Part shown: positions 6,578 through 10,476 of the stretch, one piece after another
How the letters are laid out: the number at the start of each line of letters is the position of its first letter
Position numbering within the stretch: position 1 is the stretch's first letter
Source: Verrucomicrobiota bacterium
Lineage (GTDB): Bacteria > Verrucomicrobiota > Verrucomicrobiia > Opitutales > Seribacteraceae
DNA: 10,476 nucleotides
Direction of reading: 5' to 3'
NCBI GenBank assembly: GCA_014382645.1
Contig: JACNJI010000247.1
Coordinates: 1 to 10,476 of the forward strand
Program-made: the position numbers and the translations under genes
Notes under the pieces: model-generated
What the model was told of the DNA's origin: nothing
The model's input: only the letters and a program-made list of their open reading frames with translations
Database searches by the model: none

Positions 6578-6706
6578 ATGAATGAGGCCAACTCGTTCAA
6601 GCCCTTCGTTCTAAAAAAAACCTCAGACGAAACCCGCAAACAGCTTGCGCGACAAATAAAGATCGAGTTTGATAGCTGGAAGACACTTCACGAAATTAAA
6701 GAATGA
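6578..6706 (+). CDS. Unrecognised small protein, 42 residues
   Basis: The ORF fills the whole space between folK and the DUF1553 gene. Its ATG directly follows the folK stop (TAAATG), and its TGA overlaps the next ATG (ATGA at 6703-6706). I do not recognise a family. The protein is charged, with seven Lys, two Arg, five Glu and two Asp; it has no Cys, no membrane segment and one Trp (W34). The first 14 residues (through FKPFVLKK) look like an extended or turn segment. From about residue 15 to the end it could form one amphipathic helix (DETRKQLARQIKIEF, then a [10 protein letters not shown] tail). A run of eight A at 6613-6620 spans codons 12-15. It could be a real small protein or a coupling leader for the next gene. 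The exact fit at both ends, typical of real genes here, is the main support. No function is proposed. Confidence 0.6.
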   Translation: MNEANSFKPFVLKKTSDETRKQLARQIKIEFDSWKTLHEIKE

Positions 6707-9700
6707 GCATTTTCCAAATCAAGACAGGTTACCCTTTGAGAGTGAAACCCTTGCCGGTCCAGTTTTTCGTCATCTCGCTGCTCAGTTTGGGATTATCGGC
6801 AAATGTTCCGGAAGTCGTGAAATTTAATCGCGACGTTCAGCCCATCCTCTCGAGTAAATGCTACCAATGCCACGGACCGGAGGAGGAATCGAGAAAGGCG
6901 AAACTTCGGTTCGACGAGCAGGAATCACCCTTCGCCGAACGCGATGGAGTGCGGGCCATTGTGGCAGGCGACCTAAAGGCGAGCGAGCTTTGGCATCGAG
7001 TAAACACCGGCGATGCAGACGAAGTGATGCCACCTCCCGAAAGTAAGAAAGAATTGTCCGCAGACGAGATCGCCATCCTGAAGAAGTGGATCGAGCAGGG
7101 AGCCGAATGGGAGGGGCATTGGTCCTTCGTTTCCCTTGGAAAGCCTGGATTGCCCGCAGTGACAAATGACAGTTGGTCGAGCAACCCCATAGACCGGTTT
7201 ATTTTGGCCAAGCTTGAAGCGAAAGGAATGCATCCATCCCCTGAGCCAGATGGAAGAACTCTTATTCGACGTCTTAGCTTTGACCTCACAGGGCTTCCTC
7301 CCACTCTTGAAGAAGTACAGGCGTATCTGAACGATAAGTCCGAAAAGGCTTACGAAAAGCTTGTAGACCGCTTGCTCGCTTCCGAGGAATACGCCGAGCG
7401 AATGACTCTGGTCTGGATGGATGCAGCTCGCTATGGCGACACTTCCGTCTTTCATGATGATGGCCCTCGAAGCATGTGGCCTTGGCGAGACTGGGTTCTA
7501 AATGCCTACAGGGACAACATGCCTTTCGACCAATTCACCATCGAGCAACTGGCAGGTGACTTACTCCCCGAAGCTACCCTGAATCAAAAGATAGCTTCCG
7601 GCTTTAACCGCAACCATGCGACCACCGATGAGGGCGGAGCCATAGCCGAGGAGTATCGGGTGGAATATGTAGTGGACCGCGTTAAAACTACGGGAAACGT
7701 CTGGATGGGGCTCACCCTCGAATGCGCTCAATGTCATTCACACAAGTACGATCCTATTTCCCAAGAGGAGTACTACCAATTCTACGCCTTTTACAACAAC
7801 AACGCCGATCCGGGGATGCAGACTCGTGGAGGCAACCAAGCTCCTGTCGTAGAAGTCGTGTCGCAAGATGAGCAAAAAAAGAAAGCGGAGATAGAGAAAC
7901 AGCACAAAGAACTAGCAATAAAGCTGGATTCCCGAAAGAAAGGCGCCAAAGCGCCCTTCGAGCAATGGACCGAGGAACAATTCCTCGAAGTCGTCGATAA
8001 AGGGGAGAAGAAGCCAATCGAGCCGGGCGGACTTGTCGCTCATCTCCCCCTTGACTCCTTCGAAAAGAATCTGACTCGCGACCTTGTCCGCGAAAAAGGT
8101 GAAAACCGATTGCAAGGGAAGGCAAAAGCGATTCCCTCAGGCAAGTTCGGTGGCGGGCTGAAGATCGAGGGAAACGGTTTCGTGGAAGTAAAAGGATTCG
8201 GCGACTTCGAATGGAACCGACCGTTCAGTTACGGTTGCTGGGTGAAGGCTCCAAACGACAACCAGAACGGATGCATCTTGGGCAAGATGGATGAAGGCAA
8301 AGACTTTCGCGGATATGATCTTTGGCTACAGGGAGGCGCCCCGGGAGCTCACATCATTAACAAATGGCAAGACAATGCGGTAAAAGTCGTCGGGAAAAAG
8401 AAAATTGCAGCTAAGAAGTGGCAGCATATTTTCGTAACCTACAACGGTTCCGGTTCAGCCGGCGGAACAAGTGTTTACCTCAACGGGGAAAAGCTAGACC
8501 ATACCGTTGAAGCGGATGGATTGAACGCCTCTATCGTAACCGACAAGCCCTTGCGGCTAGGTCGCCGTTTCAATTCCGCGCAGGCCAATGGCCTGGAAAT
8601 CGACGATGTTCGCTTCTATGATCGAGAGTTGACCGATGCCGAAGTGAAAACTCTTTCCGGGTCAGACCCTATCGGTCCCCTTCTTGGAATTGCCTCCGCA
8701 GATCGCACGCCGGCCCAAACCAAAACCCTCTTCGAGCACTACCTCAATTCCTTGGACAAACCTTACAAAGGCCTCGTCGACCAACGCCGTAAGCTCGACA
8801 CCCAACTGGCCGGGCTGAAAAAGACGAAAATTACCTCCATGGTGATGGGCGACAATGCAAAACGGCGGGCTACTTATCTCCTCATGCGAGGCCAGTACAG
8901 TTCCCCAAAAAAAGACAAGGAAATCGAGCCCGGAACCCCTGTCTTTTTACCTGAAATGTCAAAGGGTTTGCCCAAGAACCGCCTAGGCATGGCCAAATGG
9001 CTGATGGATCCTGCCCACCCACTCACCGCTAGGGTTACCGCAAATCGTCACTGGCAAACCATTTTCTCCCAAGGACTGGTAGATACTCCGAGTGACTTTG
9101 GTTCCCAAGGAAACCGGCCGACTCACCCCGACTTACTCGATTGGCTCGCCGCCGACCTCCGAGACAATGGATGGAACGTCAAGCGAGCGATCAAGCAGAT
9201 GGTTATGTCGGCCACTTATCGACAGTCATCGACCACCTCTTCCAAGCACAAGGAGTTGGATCCCTTAAACCAGTTCTTGGCTCGAGCTCCCAGGTTTCGC
9301 CTTATGGGGGAATTTGTGCGCGACAACGCTCTATCCATAAGCGGTCTCTTGAACAAACAGTTCGGTGGTCCCGGCGTAAAACCCTATCAACCCCCGGGAC
9401 TCTGGGTTGAGGTATCCTTGAGCGGAGGTCGCAGGTTCGTCGCCGACAAGGCGGAAAAGCTTTACCGCCGGAGCATGTACACATACTGGAAGCGCTCATC
9501 CCCGCAACCGGCTCCGATGGCTTTCCATACCCCCAGTCGTGAGAAATGCGTCCTAAAACGCCAGCGAACGAATACGCCGATGCAGGCCCTGATAACCCTA
9601 AACGACGAGCAGTTCGTAGAAGCTTCACGCGTATTCGCCGAGCGCATCCTGAAGAGTGGTCGAACCGACTTCCAGGATCGCCTCGACTACGCCTTTGAAC

Positions 9701-9921
9701 TGGCCACCTCAAGACCGTCTGATGATCTGCGTCGCAATGTTCTGAAATCGACTTACGAGGAGCAACTGGCCCTTTTCAAAAAGGAACCCGAAAGAGCCAA
9801 ACAACTTATTGCGGTGGGAGATTCAAAGCCGGACGCATCGATAGATCCGGTGGAACATGCCACTTGGACCCTGCTTGCCTCCATGATTCTGAATCTCGAC
9901 GAAACTCTCAATCGAGAATAA
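6703..9921 (+). CDS. Secreted planctomycete-type cytochrome c / DUF1549 / LamG / DUF1553 protein
   Basis: Large exported protein of 1072 residues. A Sec-type leader, with a basic stretch then [13 protein letters not shown], ends near residue 33; TTG at 6736 or GTG at 6742 would give a more normal leader length than the ATG. The planctomycete cytochrome c domain follows, with a haem-binding CYQCH (C53, C56, H57). A DUF1549 region (about 160-365) includes [34 protein letters not shown] and a second haem-like [11 protein letters not shown] (C341, C344, H345). A LamG/concanavalin-like domain spans about 443-652 (GLVAHLPLD to [10 protein letters not shown]). DUF1553 runs from about 758 ([11 protein letters not shown]) through TANRHWQ, DLLDWLA, TYRQSS and [13 protein letters not shown], ending near [11 protein letters not shown]. 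Such proteins are often found with DUF1501 partners and, in this group, with sulfatases or polysaccharide-degradation genes. Their biochemical role is not established. Electron transfer or glycan binding at the periplasmic face is inference. Confidence 0.92.
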   Translation: MSIFQIKTGYPLRVKPLPVQFFVISLLSLGLSANVPEVVKFNRDVQPILSSKCYQCHGPEEESRKAKLRFDEQESPFAERDGVRAIVAGDLKASELWHRVNTGDADEVMPPPESKKELSADEIAILKKWIEQGAEWEGHWSFVSLGKPGLPAVTNDSWSSNPIDRFILAKLEAKGMHPSPEPDGRTLIRRLSFDLTGLPPTLEEVQAYLNDKSEKAYEKLVDRLLASEEYAERMTLVWMDAARYGDTSVFHDDGPRSMWPWRDWVLNAYRDNMPFDQFTIEQLAGDLLPEATLNQKIASGFNRNHATTDEGGAIAEEYRVEYVVDRVKTTGNVWMGLTLECAQCHSHKYDPISQEEYYQFYAFYNNNADPGMQTRGGNQAPVVEVVSQDEQKKKAEIEKQHKELAIKLDSRKKGAKAPFEQWTEEQFLEVVDKGEKKPIEPGGLVAHLPLDSFEKNLTRDLVREKGENRLQGKAKAIPSGKFGGGLKIEGNGFVEVKGFGDFEWNRPFSYGCWVKAPNDNQNGCILGKMDEGKDFRGYDLWLQGGAPGAHIINKWQDNAVKVVGKKKIAAKKWQHIFVTYNGSGSAGGTSVYLNGEKLDHTVEADGLNASIVTDKPLRLGRRFNSAQANGLEIDDVRFYDRELTDAEVKTLSGSDPIGPLLGIASADRTPAQTKTLFEHYLNSLDKPYKGLVDQRRKLDTQLAGLKKTKITSMVMGDNAKRRATYLLMRGQYSSPKKDKEIEPGTPVFLPEMSKGLPKNRLGMAKWLMDPAHPLTARVTANRHWQTIFSQGLVDTPSDFGSQGNRPTHPDLLDWLAADLRDNGWNVKRAIKQMVMSATYRQSSTTSSKHKELDPLNQFLARAPRFRLMGEFVRDNALSISGLLNKQFGGPGVKPYQPPGLWVEVSLSGGRRFVADKAEKLYRRSMYTYWKRSSPQPAPMAFHTPSREKCVLKRQRTNTPMQALITLNDEQFVEASRVFAERILKSGRTDFQDRLDYAFELATSRPSDDLRRNVLKSTYEEQLALFKKEPERAKQLIAVGDSKPDASIDPVEHATWTLLASMILNLDETLNRE

Positions 9922-9943
9922 TGCTTTCACTAATAGTATCGCC

Positions 9944-10476
9944 ATGAATTCCTACGATATCAATCCGGCTCTCACTCGCCGAAAGCTTCTCAACCTAGGT
10001 GCCCGAGGGCTTGGAGCCCTTGGCGCAGCAAATCTTCTTAATCCTGCGCTTACGGCAGGAATTACTGCCGATGGCCTTGGAGGCACGCTTGGAGGCATTC
10101 ATTTTCGTCCTAAAGCAAAGCGGGTAATTTATTTATTCTTCTCCGGCGGTCCGTCGCACATCGATATGTACGACTACCACCCCGCAATGCGAGATATCCA
10201 CGGTATCGAACTGCCTGACTCAATTCGCCAAGGTCAGCGCATCACGGGAATGACCTCGGGGCAGAAATCATTTCCTTGCGTGGCTCCGATGTTCAAGTTT
10301 TCTCGCCATGGGCAAAATGGGAGCTGGTTCAGCGAAATCGTTCCGAAAATCGGAGGCATCGCTGATGAGATCACTCTCATTAAGTCCGTCCACACCGAGG
10401 CCATAAACCACGATCCCGCCATCACCGCCATCAATACCGGCGTCCAACAACCCGGAAAACCCTCTCTTGGGGCATG
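9944..10476 (+). CDS. DUF1501 family protein with twin-arginine leader (partial, C-terminus beyond the right edge)
   Basis: The visible 177 residues start at the ATG at 9944, 22 bp after the preceding gene's stop. Residues 10-31 resemble a Tat leader: [19 protein letters not shown], with R12 and R13 followed by a hydrophobic stretch. The mature part begins with [28 protein letters not shown] (split here for reading: the [10 protein letters not shown] block at 56-65, then SGGPSH at 67-72). This is the diagnostic start of DUF1501 (Pfam PF07394), a group with a sulfatase/alkaline phosphatase-like fold, widespread in planctomycetes and verrucomicrobia. Residues ~145-177 ([17 protein letters not shown] onward) also match the family. 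It forms the usual pair with the DUF1553 gene upstream. Function is unknown; both are probably exported and may act in one complex (inference from conserved pairing). Confidence 0.9.
   Translation, partial: MNSYDINPALTRRKLLNLGARGLGALGAANLLNPALTAGITADGLGGTLGGIHFRPKAKRVIYLFFSGGPSHIDMYDYHPAMRDIHGIELPDSIRQGQRITGMTSGQKSFPCVAPMFKFSRHGQNGSWFSEIVPKIGGIADEITLIKSVHTEAINHDPAITAINTGVQQPGKPSLGA

Noticed and set aside
6613..6620. Run of eight A in the small ORF, with an in-frame A-AAA-AAA slippery heptamer, considered as a programmed frameshift
   Set aside because: The -1 frame reaches a stop at 6670-6672 and does not join the next gene, and no downstream stem or pseudoknot is apparent. It may still be a site of sequencing error.

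Overview
The window looks like a chromosomal piece from a member of the Planctomycetes-Verrucomicrobia-Lentisphaerae group, most likely a verrucomicrobium (inference). The main reason is the gene pair at the right end: a secreted multidomain protein with planctomycete-type cytochrome c, DUF1549, LamG-like and DUF1553 regions, followed by a DUF1501 protein with a twin-arginine leader. That pair is abundant in this group and uncommon elsewhere. Start codons mostly lack a recognisable Shine-Dalgarno sequence, and many genes overlap by a few bases.

Layout. Positions 1-1508 hold two minus-strand genes: a ten-helix SBF-like (YfeH-type) transporter and, downstream of it, a type I methionine aminopeptidase that runs off the left edge. 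The 99-bp gap at 1509-1607 is the divergent promoter region. From 1608 to the right end everything is on the plus strand. First comes a HAD-family hydrolase (1608-2291), then six folate genes: pabB (2288-3523), pabA (3520-4101), pabC (4055-4837), folP (4834-5652), folB (5719-6069) and folK (6041-6577). After these come an unrecognised 42-codon ORF (6578-6706), the large DUF1549/DUF1553 protein (6703-9921), and the start of a DUF1501 protein (9944 to the edge).

How the genes work together. PabB and PabA make aminodeoxychorismate from chorismate and glutamine. PabC releases p-aminobenzoate (pABA). FolB and FolK prepare 6-hydroxymethyl-dihydropterin pyrophosphate. FolP joins the two branches into dihydropteroate. 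The HAD enzyme at the head of the run is a candidate for a neighbouring pterin or phosphate-ester step, but its motif I is not that of a normal phosphatase. GTP cyclohydrolase (folE), dihydrofolate synthase (folC) and dihydrofolate reductase (folA) are not in the window. Junctions are very tight: ATGA stop/start overlaps at HAD-pabB, pabB-pabA, pabC-folP and small ORF-DUF1553 gene, a 47-bp overlap at pabA-pabC, and an 11- or 29-bp overlap at folB-folK. The only sizeable gap in the run is 66 bp before folB (5653-5718), where I see no clear promoter or terminator.

No tRNA, rRNA, CRISPR array, insertion sequence or clear terminator was seen, and no gene-free stretch exceeds about 100 bp. Nothing amounts to an obviously new system. 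The points most worth checking are the 42-codon ORF wedged between folK and the DUF1553 gene, the missing catalytic lysine in PabB (PIGGT instead of PIKGT), and the HAD protein heading the folate run.
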